14,343 nucleotides of DNA from an uncultured Clostridia bacterium (GCA_946539175.1 CAMNHH010000047.1:1-14343); one strand, 5' to 3'; numbered from the stretch's first letter, positions 1-9,495 are shown. The notes: generated from the sequence alone by a model not told the origin. A program made the numbers and translations.

Positions 1-300
1 ATGGAGGCCAAGATCGAAAAGGATATGAAGAACAAGATCAACCGCATCGTCAACTGCGACAATGCCAACACCTCCAAGGTGGTGGAGGCGGCCCAGTCCC
101 AGATCGCCGCCATCCGCTGTCTGCGGGAGCGGGGGCTCTACGAGAAGCTGCCGGAGAAGCTGCGGCAGACCGCCGAGCTACGGGAGCAGAACCCGGAGGC
201 CAATCTCAACGAGCTGGCGGCCCTCTTTGACCCGCCTCTGACCAAATCGGCCCTGAACCACCGGCTGCGCAAGCTCTCCGAGCTTGCAAGTGAAGACTGA
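1..300 (+). CDS. whiA: WhiA-family DNA-binding regulator, C-terminal part (5' end outside window)
   Basis: Only the last 99 residues are visible; the window opens in frame inside the gene, so the ATG at base 1 is probably an internal methionine. WhiA proteins are usually about 300 residues. They join a degenerate LAGLIDADG homing-endonuclease-like N-terminal part to a C-terminal helix-turn-helix; they control sporulation in Streptomyces and affect division and chromosome segregation in Bacillus. The visible part contains the family stretch KDMKNKINRIVNCDNAN (residues 8-24), then a helical region. The C-terminal helix-turn-helix is at about residues 64-95, with NELAALFDPPLTKSALNHRL. The following gene is dnaE, 123 bp downstream, with a likely terminator between them. 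The family call is firm; the target genes in this organism cannot be read from the sequence. Confidence 0.9.
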   Translation: MEAKIEKDMKNKINRIVNCDNANTSKVVEAAQSQIAAIRCLRERGLYEKLPEKLRQTAELREQNPEANLNELAALFDPPLTKSALNHRLRKLSELASED

Positions 301-330
301 ACCGCAAAGCGCGAATGGCTGCGGTGTTTT
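301..330 (+). terminator. Probable intrinsic terminator after whiA
   Basis: Directly after the whiA stop codon, ACCGCA (301-306) is complementary to TGCGGT (320-325). Two further G-C pairs can form inward (309-310 with 318-319) across a two-base bulge, and the hairpin is followed by G then TTTT (327-330). The stem is short and the T-run modest, so termination is probably partial. No convincing dnaE promoter was found in the rest of the gap (331-423). Confidence 0.5.
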
Positions 331-423
331 CCGAATTGAAAAATTGATTGTGAATCGTCACGAAGGGACGCCTCAGCACCGCGCTTTTCAGCTTTCATGA
401 CGCACGTAGAAGGGAGAAACAAT

Positions 424-3400
424 ATGCCATTTGTTCATTTACACCTTCATACAGAATACAGCCTGTTGGACGGGGCCTGCCGGATCGGGAAGCTGATGGA
501 GCGGGTGAAGGAGCTGGGGCAGACGGCTGTGGCCATCACCGACCACGGGGTCATGTACGGGGTCATCGACTTCTACAAGGCTGCCAAGGCCGCCGGGATC
601 AAACCGGTCATCGGCTGCGAGGTCTACGTGGCGCCCCGGACCCGCTTCGACAAGGTCCACGGCATCGACAATGAGAACGGCCATCTGGTGCTGCTGTGCA
701 AGAATGAGACCGGCTATCGGAACCTCAGTTATATGGTCTCCAAGGGCTTCCTGGAGGGCTTCTACGGCAGGCCCCGCATCGATATGGAGCTGCTGCGTCA
801 GCATTCTGAGGGGCTCATTGCCCTTTCTGCCTGCCTGGCGGGAGCCATTCCCCGCAGGCTGAAGATCGACGACTACGAGGGCGCCCGGGAGATCGCGCAG
901 GAATACAGCCGGATCTTCGGGCCGGACAATTTCTATCTGGAGCTGCAGGACCACGGCATTGCGGAGCAGGCCAAGGTGAATCCCATGCTGCTGCGGCTGT
1001 CCCGGGAGCTGAAGCTGCCCCTGGTGGTCACCAACGACGCCCACTATCTGCGCCGGGAGGACGCCGCCACCCAGGACGTGCTCATGTGCATCCAGATGGG
1101 CAAGACCGTGGACGACCCCAACCGCATGCGCTTTGAGAGCGACGAATTTTACGTGAAATCCGAGGCCGAGCTGCGGGAACGCTTTCCCCAGCTGGACGAG
1201 GCCTTTGAGAATACCGCCCGGATCGCGGAGCGCTGCAACGTGGAGTTTGAGTTCGGCCACTATCATTTGCCCGCCTTCGAGGCACCGGACGGCTCCGACT
1301 CTCTGACTTATTTCCGCAGGCTCTGCGAGGAGGGCTTTGCCGAGCGCTACCCCCAGGCCCCCGCCGAGTATCGGCAGCGGCTGGACTACGAGATGGGCGT
1401 CATCGAGAAGATGGGCTACGTGGACTACTTTCTGATCGTGGCGGACTTCATCCGCTGGGCCAAGGAGCAGGGCATCCCTGTGGGTCCCGGCAGAGGCTCC
1501 GGCGCCGGCTCCATCGCCGCCTACTGCATGCACATCACCGAGATCGACCCCATGCAGTACACACTGATCTTTGAGCGATTCCTGAACCCGGAGCGGGTCT
1601 CCATGCCGGACTTCGATACGGATTTCTGCCAGGAGCGCCGGGGAGAGGTCATCGACTACGTCACCCGGAAATACGGGAAAGACCGGGTGGCGCAGATCGT
1701 CACCTTCGGCACCATGGCGGCCCGGGGCGCCGTCCGGGACGTGGCCCGGGCGTTGAACATGAGCTACGCCGAGGCGGACGTGGTGGCCAAGGCGATCCCC
1801 AACGAGCTGCACATCACCCTGGAGCTGGCCCTCGCCAAAAACCCCAAGCTGAAAAAAATGTACGACGAGGACCCCAAGGTGAAGCGCCTCATCGACACCG
1901 CCCGGGACATCGAGGGCATGCCCCGCAACACCTCCACCCACGCGGCGGGGGTGGTCATCACCGCCCGGCCCGTTTCCGACTACGTCCCGCTGGCCCGGAA
2001 CGAGGATACCATCGTCACCCAGTTCACCATGACCACCATCGAGGAGCTGGGTCTGCTGAAGATGGACTTCCTGGGTCTGCGGAACCTGACGGTGATCGAC
2101 GACGCGGAGCGGCAGATCCGCCGCCTGCAGCCGGACTTCTCCATGAAGGCCGTCCGGGACGACGATCCGGAGACCTTCGCCATGCTGGGGGAGGGCAAGA
2201 CCTCCGGCGTGTTCCAGCTGGAATCCTCCGGCATCACCGGGGTCTGCGTCCAGATGAAGCCCCAATCCATCGAGGATATGACCGCCATCGTGGCCCTCTA
2301 CCGCCCGGGCCCCATGGAGTCCATCCCCAGGTTCATCCAATCCAAGCACCACCCGGAGACCATCTCCTATATCACCCCCCAGCTCCAGCCCATCCTGAAC
2401 GTGACCTACGGCTGCATCGTCTACCAGGAGCAGGTCATTGAGATCTTCCGGAAGCTGGGCGGCTACACCCTGGGCCAGGCGGACAATATGCGCCGGGCCA
2501 TCTCCAAGAAGAAGCAGAACGTCATCGTCCAGGAGCGGCAGGCCTTCGTCTACGGCGACCCGGCCCGGGGCATCCCCGGAGCCGTGGCCAACGGGGTCTC
2601 CGAGCAGGCGGCCCAGCAGATCTATGACGAGATCCTGGACTTCGCCAACTACGCCTTCAACAAGGCCCACGCGGTCTGCTACGCCAAGGTCAGCTACGAT
2701 ACCGCCTGGCTCAAGTGCCACTGGCCCAAGCAGTATATGGCGGCGCTGATGACCTCCATGCTCTCCGACACCGAAAAGGTGGCGGCTTACATTGCCGACT
2801 GCAAGGAGATGGGCATCGGCCTGGCGCCCCCGGACGTGAACCGCTCTGAGGACGTGTTCACCGTGGAGGGGGATCACATCCGCTTCGGCCTGGGGGCCGT
2901 GAAGAACATCGGCCGGGGCCTGATCCGCAAGATGTGCGCCGAGCGGGAGCTCAACGGCCCCTTTACCGGCCTCAGCGACTTTTGCAAGCGGATGGGCGAG
3001 ACGGAGCTGAACAAGCGGGCCGTGGAGAACCTCATCAAGTGCGGGGCCATGGACTGCTTCGGCCTGCGCCGCAGCCAGATGCTGGCGGTGTATGAGTCCG
3101 TCATGGGCTGGATCAGCAGCCAGAACAAGCGGAACCTGGCGGGCCAGGTGAGCCTGTTCGACAGCTTCGACGACAGGGAGGCGGATATGACGGTCCAGGT
3201 GCCGGAGCTGCCGGAGCTGGATCTGTTCGAGCTGCTGAGCTATGAAAAGCAGACCACCGGCCTCTACATCTCCGGTCACCCCATGGACAAGTATCGCCAG
3301 GCCCTGAAGGGCAGCGGCGCCGTGTCCATCCGGGGCGTCACCGGGGAGGAGAGCAGCTTCCGGGACGGGGACGTGGTCACGGTCTGCGGCGTGATCCAGA

Positions 3401-3879
3401 CGGTCACCCAGAAGACCACCCGCAACAACTCCATGATGGCCTATGTGAGCCTGGAGGACGACAGCGCCGGGGTGGAGCTGCTGGTGTTCTCCTCGGTGCT
3501 CTCCCGCTTCGAGCAGCTTCTGACCCCCGGCGCCGCTGTGGCGGTGGAGGGCCGGGTCTCCCTGCGGGATGAGAAGCCCACCCAGCTGGTGGTCAACGAG
3601 ATCCGGGATCTGGACAGCTTCACCCGCGGCGGCGCCAGGAAGAAGCGGGAGCTGGGCAATGCTTCCACCTGCGGGAGACTCTACCTGAAGCTGCCCTCCG
3701 AGGACAGCCTGGAGTATCAGAAGACCCGGGCCATCCTCAATATGTTCCCCGGCAGCGTCCAGGCGGTGCTGTACTTTGCCGACACCGGCGTCCGCCGGGG
3801 CACAAGCTGCATCCCCGAGGCCGTCATGCTGGAGGAGCTGCGGCGCCTGCTGGGCTCCGACGCGGTGGTGGAGAAGTAA
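424..3879 (+). CDS. dnaE: DNA polymerase III alpha subunit (DnaE type)
   Basis: This is the replicative C-family polymerase, 1151 residues, close to the usual length of about 1150. Domains: N-terminal PHP domain (about 1-215) with H7, H9, D40-H41, E66, C137, D205 and H207 in place; polymerase core with catalytic aspartates in PDFDTDF (D396, D398) and MDFLGLR (D548); helix-hairpin-helix region at about 810-880; a QVSLF beta-clamp-binding motif at 908-912; an OB fold at about 975-1065; and a small C-terminal domain. I chose ATG 424, giving MPFVHLHLHTEYS, because AGAAGGGAG (408-416) sits 7 bp upstream and the PHP motif starts at once. An in-frame ATG at 397 would add nine unconserved residues and lacks a comparable site. 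Gram-positive clostridia normally also have PolC, which is not in this window. Confidence 0.97.
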   Translation: MPFVHLHLHTEYSLLDGACRIGKLMERVKELGQTAVAITDHGVMYGVIDFYKAAKAAGIKPVIGCEVYVAPRTRFDKVHGIDNENGHLVLLCKNETGYRNLSYMVSKGFLEGFYGRPRIDMELLRQHSEGLIALSACLAGAIPRRLKIDDYEGAREIAQEYSRIFGPDNFYLELQDHGIAEQAKVNPMLLRLSRELKLPLVVTNDAHYLRREDAATQDVLMCIQMGKTVDDPNRMRFESDEFYVKSEAELRERFPQLDEAFENTARIAERCNVEFEFGHYHLPAFEAPDGSDSLTYFRRLCEEGFAERYPQAPAEYRQRLDYEMGVIEKMGYVDYFLIVADFIRWAKEQGIPVGPGRGSGAGSIAAYCMHITEIDPMQYTLIFERFLNPERVSMPDFDTDFCQERRGEVIDYVTRKYGKDRVAQIVTFGTMAARGAVRDVARALNMSYAEADVVAKAIPNELHITLELALAKNPKLKKMYDEDPKVKRLIDTARDIEGMPRNTSTHAAGVVITARPVSDYVPLARNEDTIVTQFTMTTIEELGLLKMDFLGLRNLTVIDDAERQIRRLQPDFSMKAVRDDDPETFAMLGEGKTSGVFQLESSGITGVCVQMKPQSIEDMTAIVALYRPGPMESIPRFIQSKHHPETISYITPQLQPILNVTYGCIVYQEQVIEIFRKLGGYTLGQADNMRRAISKKKQNVIVQERQAFVYGDPARGIPGAVANGVSEQAAQQIYDEILDFANYAFNKAHAVCYAKVSYDTAWLKCHWPKQYMAALMTSMLSDTEKVAAYIADCKEMGIGLAPPDVNRSEDVFTVEGDHIRFGLGAVKNIGRGLIRKMCAERELNGPFTGLSDFCKRMGETELNKRAVENLIKCGAMDCFGLRRSQMLAVYESVMGWISSQNKRNLAGQVSLFDSFDDREADMTVQVPELPELDLFELLSYEKQTTGLYISGHPMDKYRQALKGSGAVSIRGVTGEESSFRDGDVVTVCGVIQTVTQKTTRNNSMMAYVSLEDDSAGVELLVFSSVLSRFEQLLTPGAAVAVEGRVSLRDEKPTQLVVNEIRDLDSFTRGGARKKRELGNASTCGRLYLKLPSEDSLEYQKTRAILNMFPGSVQAVLYFADTGVRRGTSCIPEAVMLEELRRLLGSDAVVEK

Positions 3880-3946
3880 AGCCGCCCCCGTTCGGAGAAA
3901 AAGTTACAAATCCGATAAAATAATGCTACCCTTTTTTACGGCTTTG

Positions 3947-3955
3947 TGATATACT
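3947..3955 (+). promoter_or_regulatory. Extended -10 promoter before the lipoprotein/two-component cluster
   Basis: TGATATACT contains an extended -10 TG, one base, then TATACT (3950-3955). There is no good -35 hexamer at 16-18 bp; the nearest candidates are poor, which is typical of extended -10 promoters. Transcription would start near 3962, leaving an 84-base untranslated leader. The region around it (3901-3960) is AT-rich compared with the genes, as expected for a promoter. Confidence 0.55.
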
Positions 3956-3991
3956 ATATTTTGATGTAACAGGGCCTTGCCGCCCGATATC

Positions 3992-4016
3992 TTGCGGATT
4001 GCGCCGGCGTCCGCAA
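3992..4016 (+). other. Hairpin in the untranslated leader of the lipoprotein gene
   Basis: TTGCGGA (3992-3998) pairs perfectly with TCCGCAA (4010-4016) around an 11-base GC-rich loop that itself contains the palindrome CGCCGGCG. It lies between the predicted start of transcription and the start codon, with no T-run after it, so it is not a terminator. It may affect translation or mRNA stability; that is inference. An in-frame start-stop pair, ATG TAG, follows at 4022-4027. Confidence 0.35.
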
Positions 4017-4045
4017 ACAGTATGTAGAAATCGGAATTTTGACCT

Positions 4046-5365
4046 ATGAAACATAAATTGACGGCGCCGCTGCTCTTGCTGCTTTTCCTGCTGACGGGCT
4101 GCTTTTCCTTTGGCAGCGGCGATCTCTACGCCCTGCCCCAGCGCTCCATGGAGTACCGGGAGCTGCAGGCGGCGGTGGAGTCAGCCCTGGGCAGCGGCAG
4201 CTACAGCGCCCCCGTCTCCGGCACCAACCGGCAGGCGGTGCAGCAGGTGGACCTGGACGGAGACGGTCTGGAGGAGATCCTGGTTTTCTGTAAAATGGAG
4301 GGGGAGCGGCCCCTGAAGGTGCTGATCCTCCACCGAACGGAGGAGAGCTTCACCCTGTCCTGTACGCTGGAGGGGGAGGGCACCGCCTTCGACTCCGTCC
4401 AGTATGCCCAGATCGACGGCCAGCCCGGTCAGGAGCTGCTGGTCTCCCGCCGCATCGGTGAGCAGGTGCAGCAGTTTCTCAGCGTCTACAGTCTCAGCAA
4501 CGGACAGGCCGCGGAGCTGATGAGCTCCGGCTACACGGCCTACACCGTTCTGGACATCGACCGGGATCAGCTTTCGGACATTTTCGTTCTGCGGGCCAAT
4601 GCCGACGGGCCCAGAGCCTTCGCGGAGCTGTACCGCTTCCGGGAGGGAGAGCTGCAAAAGGACGCGGAGTCCAGCCTCTCCACCGGAGCCGACTCCGTCA
4701 AGCGGATGCTCACCGGCTTCATCGCCCCGGAGGTGCCCGCGGTCTTCGTGGCCAGCGCCTATGACGAGAACAATCTGATCACCGACGTCTTCTGCCTGGA
4801 GAACAACGTGTTCACCAACATCACCCAGAATGACGAGAGCGGCCAGAGCTCCCAGACCGTCCGGAACTACTACGTCTACTCCACCGACATTGACAACGAC
4901 AGCGTCATCGAGCTGCCCAACACCCTGCCCCTGCCGGTGATCGAGGGGGACAACGCCTCCGCCGGACAGTACCGGATCATCTGGTACACCCTCAGCCCGG
5001 ACGGCACCCGCACCGACAAGATGAGCACCTACCACAGCTTTGCCGAGGGCTGGTTCCTCTATCTGCCGGAGACCTGGTGCCAGAGCCTCTGCGTCACCAA
5101 GACCAGGCAGGAAAACGTCCCCTCCGGCACAGAGCTGGCTCTGATGGGGGAGGACGGGAGTCTGACCCCTCTGGTCACCGTCTACGTCTTCTCCGGCGAA
5201 CAGGCCCAGAGCCTCAGCCAGAGGGACGGGCGGTTCCTGCTGGCCCAGCGGGGCGAGGTCTGTTATGCCGCTGAACTCTCTGAGCAGGCCGAGCTGGCCC
5301 CGGAGGAGCTGAAGGCCCGCTTCAGCTTCATCTCGCTGGATCTGCTGCCGGGAACCAACAGATGA
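4046..5365 (+). CDS. Predicted lipoprotein with three Asp-rich FG-GAP-like loops; function unknown
   Basis: This protein has 439 residues. Its N terminus is a lipoprotein signal: lysines at positions 2 and 4, a leucine-rich core, and the lipobox LTGC, so cleavage and lipidation are expected at C19. The mature protein would sit on the outer face of the membrane. Three aspartate-rich loops resemble the calcium-binding loops of FG-GAP/VCBS beta-propeller repeats: DLDGDGLEE (69-77), DIDRDQLSD (170-178) and DIDNDSVIE (281-289), spaced 101 and 111 residues apart. I do not recognise a named family or catalytic motif. The ribosome site is weak (CGGA, 4032-4035). The gene ends 42 bp before a response regulator and there is no terminator between, so co-transcription with the two-component pair is likely. 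A role as an accessory sensor for that pair is a guess. Confidence 0.85.
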   Translation: MKHKLTAPLLLLLFLLTGCFSFGSGDLYALPQRSMEYRELQAAVESALGSGSYSAPVSGTNRQAVQQVDLDGDGLEEILVFCKMEGERPLKVLILHRTEESFTLSCTLEGEGTAFDSVQYAQIDGQPGQELLVSRRIGEQVQQFLSVYSLSNGQAAELMSSGYTAYTVLDIDRDQLSDIFVLRANADGPRAFAELYRFREGELQKDAESSLSTGADSVKRMLTGFIAPEVPAVFVASAYDENNLITDVFCLENNVFTNITQNDESGQSSQTVRNYYVYSTDIDNDSVIELPNTLPLPVIEGDNASAGQYRIIWYTLSPDGTRTDKMSTYHSFAEGWFLYLPETWCQSLCVTKTRQENVPSGTELALMGEDGSLTPLVTVYVFSGEQAQSLSQRDGRFLLAQRGEVCYAAELSEQAELAPEELKARFSFISLDLLPGTNR

Positions 5366-5407
5366 TTCGCTCCGCAAGAATAATACCCTGAAAGGTTGGA
5401 ATACAGT

Positions 5408-6081
<674 letters not shown>

Positions 6082-6094
<13 letters not shown>

Positions 6095-7548
6095 GCTTGA
6101 AGGACCCGGAAAAGAAACAGCAGGCCCGGCAGGCGAAGCGGCGTTTGGCCAGCGGCATCCGACAGCGCTGGCTGCGGAGCATCCTCTCCATCATGGCCGC
6201 CATTGTGATCCTGATGGGCGCTGCCTTCTCCCTCGCCAACGGCATCTATACCTACTCCGCCATGCGCTCCGGCCTGGAGGCCGAGGCCAACACCACCGCC
6301 GCCTTTCTGCGGAACTATCTGAATCTGGATTACAACGAGTGCTACGCCTCCTGTGTGCTGCTGGTGCAGAACTACGCGGGGCGGGACAAGCTGGAGCTCC
6401 AGTTCGTGGGCAGCAAGGGCGAGGTGCTGGCCTCCTCCTACGGCCTGTTTGCCGAGGAGACTGTCCGCACCCCGGACGTGCCGGACGCTCTGGCGAAGAA
6501 GGATTCCGTCTATTTTGTGGGCAGCAATCCCTCCACCGGGGAGCGGATCATGTCTGTGGCCACGCCCATGATCTATACCGACGGCCAGGTGGTGGGCGTA
6601 CTGCGCTTCGTCACCTCCACCCGGCGGGCAGACCGCTATATCCTGGTGTGGATGCTGCTGAGCGTGGGCTTTGCCCTGGGCGTTCTGGCCCTGGTCTACG
6701 TCAGCAACCGCATGTATTTCCGCTCCATCCTGGAGCCGGTGGCGGAAATCACCGACACCGCCAAGCGCATCGCCTCCGGCAGCTACGGCGTCCAGATCCA
6801 GAAAAAATACGACGACGAGATCGGTGAGCTGGCGGACACCATCAACGATATGTCCAACAAGATCAGCCAGGCCGAGCGGATGCAGTCGGAATTTGTCTCC
6901 TCCGTCTCCCATGAGCTGCGGACCCCCCTCACGGCCATCACCGGCTGGGGCGAAACCCTGCTGGAGGGTGACGCGGATCCTGAGGAGACCCGCCGGGGCA
7001 TGAACATCATCCTGGGCGAGGCCAGACGTCTGACCTCCATGGTGGAGGAGCTGCTGGAGTTCACCCGGATCCAGGACGGACGCTTTACCCTGAACGTGCG
7101 GACCTGCGACCTGCGGGCGGAGTTTGAGGACATGATCTTCATGTACGGCAGCCGCCTGCGGCAGGAGGGGATCCGATTGGAGTACGAGGACTCCGACGAC
7201 GAGATCCCGGAGCTGTCCTGTGACCCGGAGCGGATGAAGCAGGTGTTTTTAAACATCCTGGACAATGCCGCCAAGCACGGCGGCGACGGCAAGCGCATCA
7301 CCGCGTCCATGCGGCTGGAGGGGGACCGGGTGGTCACGCGGATCCGGGATTACGGCCCCGGCATCCCGGAGGAAGAACTGCCCCACGTCAAGATGAAGTT
7401 CTACAAGGGCAGCTCCAAGGCCAGAGGCTCCGGCATCGGGCTTGCGGTCTGCGACCAGATTGTGGAGCTCCACGGGGGCAAGCTGACGCTGGAGAACGCC
7501 CCCGGCGGCGGCACCCTTGTTACGGTAAGTCTGCCTGCAGCGCAGTAA
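6082..7548 (+). CDS. Membrane sensor histidine kinase, partner of the upstream regulator
   Basis: A 488-residue kinase of the PhoR/WalK-like class. Order: short basic cytoplasmic tail; membrane segment at about 34-54; an extracellular sensing region of about 130 residues (55-185); second membrane segment at about 186-208; HAMP linker at about 209-262; dimerisation domain with phosphoacceptor H277 in SHELRTPLT; and the ATPase domain with the N box (N391 in NILDNAAKHGG), G1 box DYGPGIP (D423) and G2 box GSGIGLAV (449-456). All catalytic motifs are intact. ATG 6082 overlaps the regulator gene by 13 bp and has no clear ribosome site of its own; TTG 6097 is an alternative start that would remove five residues. 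The sensing region is not recognised, so the ligand is unknown. Confidence 0.93.
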
Positions 7549-7571
7549 TGTAGAAGAGAGGAGGGACGCTG

Positions 7572-8591
7572 ATGTCCAAGGAAAGCTGTCCCGTACAGGA
7601 AAAATTCAAAACCATGATCGGCGGTCAGGCGCTGATCGAGGGCATCATGATGCGAGGGCCGGAGAAGCAGGCCATCGTGGTCCGGCACCCCACCGAGGGA
7701 TTGAAGCAGAAGGTGGAGCCTCTGAAGAAGAAAACGGGCGTTCTCACCTGGCCGCTGATCCGGGGCATCGTCAACTTCGGCGGCTCCATGATCTCCGGCG
7801 TCAAATCCCTGATGTGGTCCGCCGAGAATTCCGGCATGGAGGAGGAAGAGGCGGAGAACACCGAGCCCTCCAAGGTGGATCAGTGGCTGGAGAAGAAGCT
7901 GGGCAGCGAGAAGTTCATGTCCGTGCTGATCACCATCTCTGTAATCCTGGGCATGGGCTTTTCCGTGCTGCTGTTCTTCCTGCTGCCCATGGAGCTGGGC
8001 AATCTGCTCCAGCGGCTCACCAACTGCGGCGTGGTGGTCCAGCATCTGCTGGAGGGCCTGTTCCGCATTCTGATCTTCCTGGGCTATATGATCCTGATTT
8101 CCCGGTTGAAGGATATGAAGCGGGTCTTTTCCTATCACGGGGCGGAGCACAAAACCATCCGGTGCTATGAGGCCAGGCTGCCTCTGACGGTGGAGAACGT
8201 GCGGACCATGACCCGCAAGCATCCCCGCTGCGGCACCAGCTTCCTGTTCGTGGTGATGGCCCTGTCCATCTTCCTGTTCACGGTGCTCTCCGCGGTGCTG
8301 AACGCCGTTTTCCCCGGCCTGCGGGAGCTGCAGCAGAGCAGCCGCGTGCTGTATAATCTGCTGATGATGGCCCTGAAGCTGCTGGTGATGCTGCCGCTGG
8401 TGGTGTCCATCAGCTATGAAATCAACCGCTTCGTGGGCCGCCACGACAACGCCTTTACCCGTTTTCTCACGGCCCCCGGCCTGTGGTTCCAGAATTTCAC
8501 CACCAACGAGCCCGACGACTCCATGATCGAGGTGGCCATCCGGGCCCTGGAGCTGGTCCTGCCGGAGCAAGAAGGAGCCGACCAATGGTAA
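7572..8591 (+). CDS. yqhQ: YqhQ-like DUF1385 membrane protein
   Basis: A 339-residue member of the DUF1385 family, recognised from the N-terminal GGQALIEGIMMRGP (residues 17-30) and the central HGAEHKT (189-195) followed by HPRCGTSF (217-224). These His, Glu and Cys residues look like a metal site, but no biochemical activity is established to my knowledge. Hydrophobic segments are at about 116-138, 162-178, 223-247 and 259-283, so it is an integral membrane protein with the motif loop between the second and third segments. AGGAGGG (7559-7565) sits 6 bp before the ATG. It follows the kinase by 23 bp and overlaps prmC by 7 bp. DUF1385-prmC is a common pair in Firmicutes, usually followed by prfA, which is absent here. 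Confidence 0.92.
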   Translation: MSKESCPVQEKFKTMIGGQALIEGIMMRGPEKQAIVVRHPTEGLKQKVEPLKKKTGVLTWPLIRGIVNFGGSMISGVKSLMWSAENSGMEEEEAENTEPSKVDQWLEKKLGSEKFMSVLITISVILGMGFSVLLFFLLPMELGNLLQRLTNCGVVVQHLLEGLFRILIFLGYMILISRLKDMKRVFSYHGAEHKTIRCYEARLPLTVENVRTMTRKHPRCGTSFLFVVMALSIFLFTVLSAVLNAVFPGLRELQQSSRVLYNLLMMALKLLVMLPLVVSISYEINRFVGRHDNAFTRFLTAPGLWFQNFTTNEPDDSMIEVAIRALELVLPEQEGADQW

Positions 8592-9454
8592 AAACCTACG
8601 CCGACCTGTACCTGGACGCCCGCAAGGCCCTGCTGCCCATGGAGGGCATGTACGCGGGGAATATCGCACGGGAGCTGGTCTGCGCCGCCTCCGGCAAAAG
8701 CCAGGAGGCACTGATCGCGGACCGAGGTCTTTACGCCACGGAGGAGATCTGCCTGCGGGTGGAAAACTATGTCCGCCGTCATCTGTCGGGAGAGCCCACC
8801 GCCTACATCCTGGGCCAGTGGGATTTCTGCGATATGACCCTCACCGTGACCCCCGACGTGCTGATCCCCCGGGACGACACCGTGGCGGTCACGGAGCTGG
8901 CCATCAAGAAGGCTCTCTATCTGCCCCAGAATCCCCGGATCCTGGACCTGTGCACCGGCTCCGGCTGCATCGGCCTGGCGGTGGCCCGTCGGGTGAAGGA
9001 CGCCAAGATCACGCTGGCGGACGTCTCCCAGGAGGCCCTGCGGGTGGCCAGGAAAAACGTGGCGGACCTCCATCTGGGAGGCCGGGTCAGCTGCGTCCTG
9101 GCGGACGCCCGGAAGCCGGCTGCTCCCTTCCTGGGAAAGTTCGATCTGATCGTCTCCAATCCGCCCTACGTCACCACGGCGGAGATGGAGACCCTGGACC
9201 CTTCCGTGAAGGACTTTGAGCCCCATCTGGCCCTCCACGGCGGCGCCGACGGCCTGGACTTCTACCGGGCCATCCTGCGGAACTTCAGCGGCGCCCTGCG
9301 GCCCGGCGGCTTCCTGGCCTTCGAGTTCGGCCGGGGACAGGAGACATCGCTCTCGGAGCTGCTCACCGCCGCCGACTATAAGATCCTGGAATGGAAGCAG
9401 GACAACTCCGGCATCCTACGGGCTGTGCTGGCCCAGCGGCGGGCCGAGGAATGA
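8585..9454 (+). CDS. prmC: Release factor glutamine N5-methyltransferase (PrmC/HemK)
   Basis: A 289-residue SAM-dependent methyltransferase that modifies the glutamine of the GGQ motif in peptide chain release factors 1 and 2, which improves termination. The N-terminal helical substrate domain (about 1-90) contains GEPTAYILGQWDF, a family hallmark, followed by the VLIPRDDT strand. The Rossmann domain starts with DLCTGSGCIGLAV (D121 onward), the SAM-binding loop. The catalytic NPPY motif is N192-Y195, which binds the glutamine amide. ATG 8585 is supported by AAGGAG (8572-8577) with 7 bp spacing and by a 7-bp overlap with the DUF1385 gene. The usual neighbour prfA is missing; recA follows with its own promoter. 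Confidence 0.96.
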   Translation: MVKTYADLYLDARKALLPMEGMYAGNIARELVCAASGKSQEALIADRGLYATEEICLRVENYVRRHLSGEPTAYILGQWDFCDMTLTVTPDVLIPRDDTVAVTELAIKKALYLPQNPRILDLCTGSGCIGLAVARRVKDAKITLADVSQEALRVARKNVADLHLGGRVSCVLADARKPAAPFLGKFDLIVSNPPYVTTAEMETLDPSVKDFEPHLALHGGADGLDFYRAILRNFSGALRPGGFLAFEFGRGQETSLSELLTAADYKILEWKQDNSGILRAVLAQRRAEE

Positions 9455-9461
9455 AAAGAAT

Positions 9462-9479
9462 TGTCCCGTTTATGGGACA
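9462..9479 (+). promoter_or_regulatory. Palindrome in the recA promoter, candidate operator
   Basis: TGTCCC (9462-9467) and GGGACA (9474-9479) form a perfect 6-bp dyad with a 6-base centre. It lies 7 bp after the prmC stop and just upstream of the extended -10 of recA, covering the -35 region. It does not match the Firmicutes LexA box (CGAAC, four bases, GTTCG). It may bind an unidentified regulator, or act as a weak hairpin ending prmC transcripts, since several T residues follow. Confidence 0.45.
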
Positions 9480-9486
9480 GTTTCTC

Positions 9487-9495
9487 TGATAGAAT
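9487..9495 (+). promoter_or_regulatory. Extended -10 promoter of recA
   Basis: TGATAGAAT has the extended TG, one base, then TAGAAT (9490-9495). No clear -35 hexamer is present at 16-18 bp. Transcription would start near 9502, about 28 bases before the recA start codon. It resembles the extended -10 elements before the lipoprotein gene and cysS. Confidence 0.55.

Noticed and set aside
331..364. TTGAAA (336-341) as a -35 box of a dnaE promoter
   Set aside because: No acceptable -10 lies 16-18 bp downstream (the 17-bp position reads CACGAA).
439..3279. A 946-codon open frame on the - strand opposite dnaE
   Set aside because: It is a mirror of the GC-rich codon pattern of dnaE, with composition rich in Gly, Leu, Val, Asp and His and no recognisable domain. 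dnaE on the + strand has all its catalytic motifs.
3878..3945. AAAGCCG (3878-3884) and CGGCTTT (3939-3945) as a dnaE terminator
   Set aside because: The 54-base loop is too long and no T-run follows the right arm. Probably chance.
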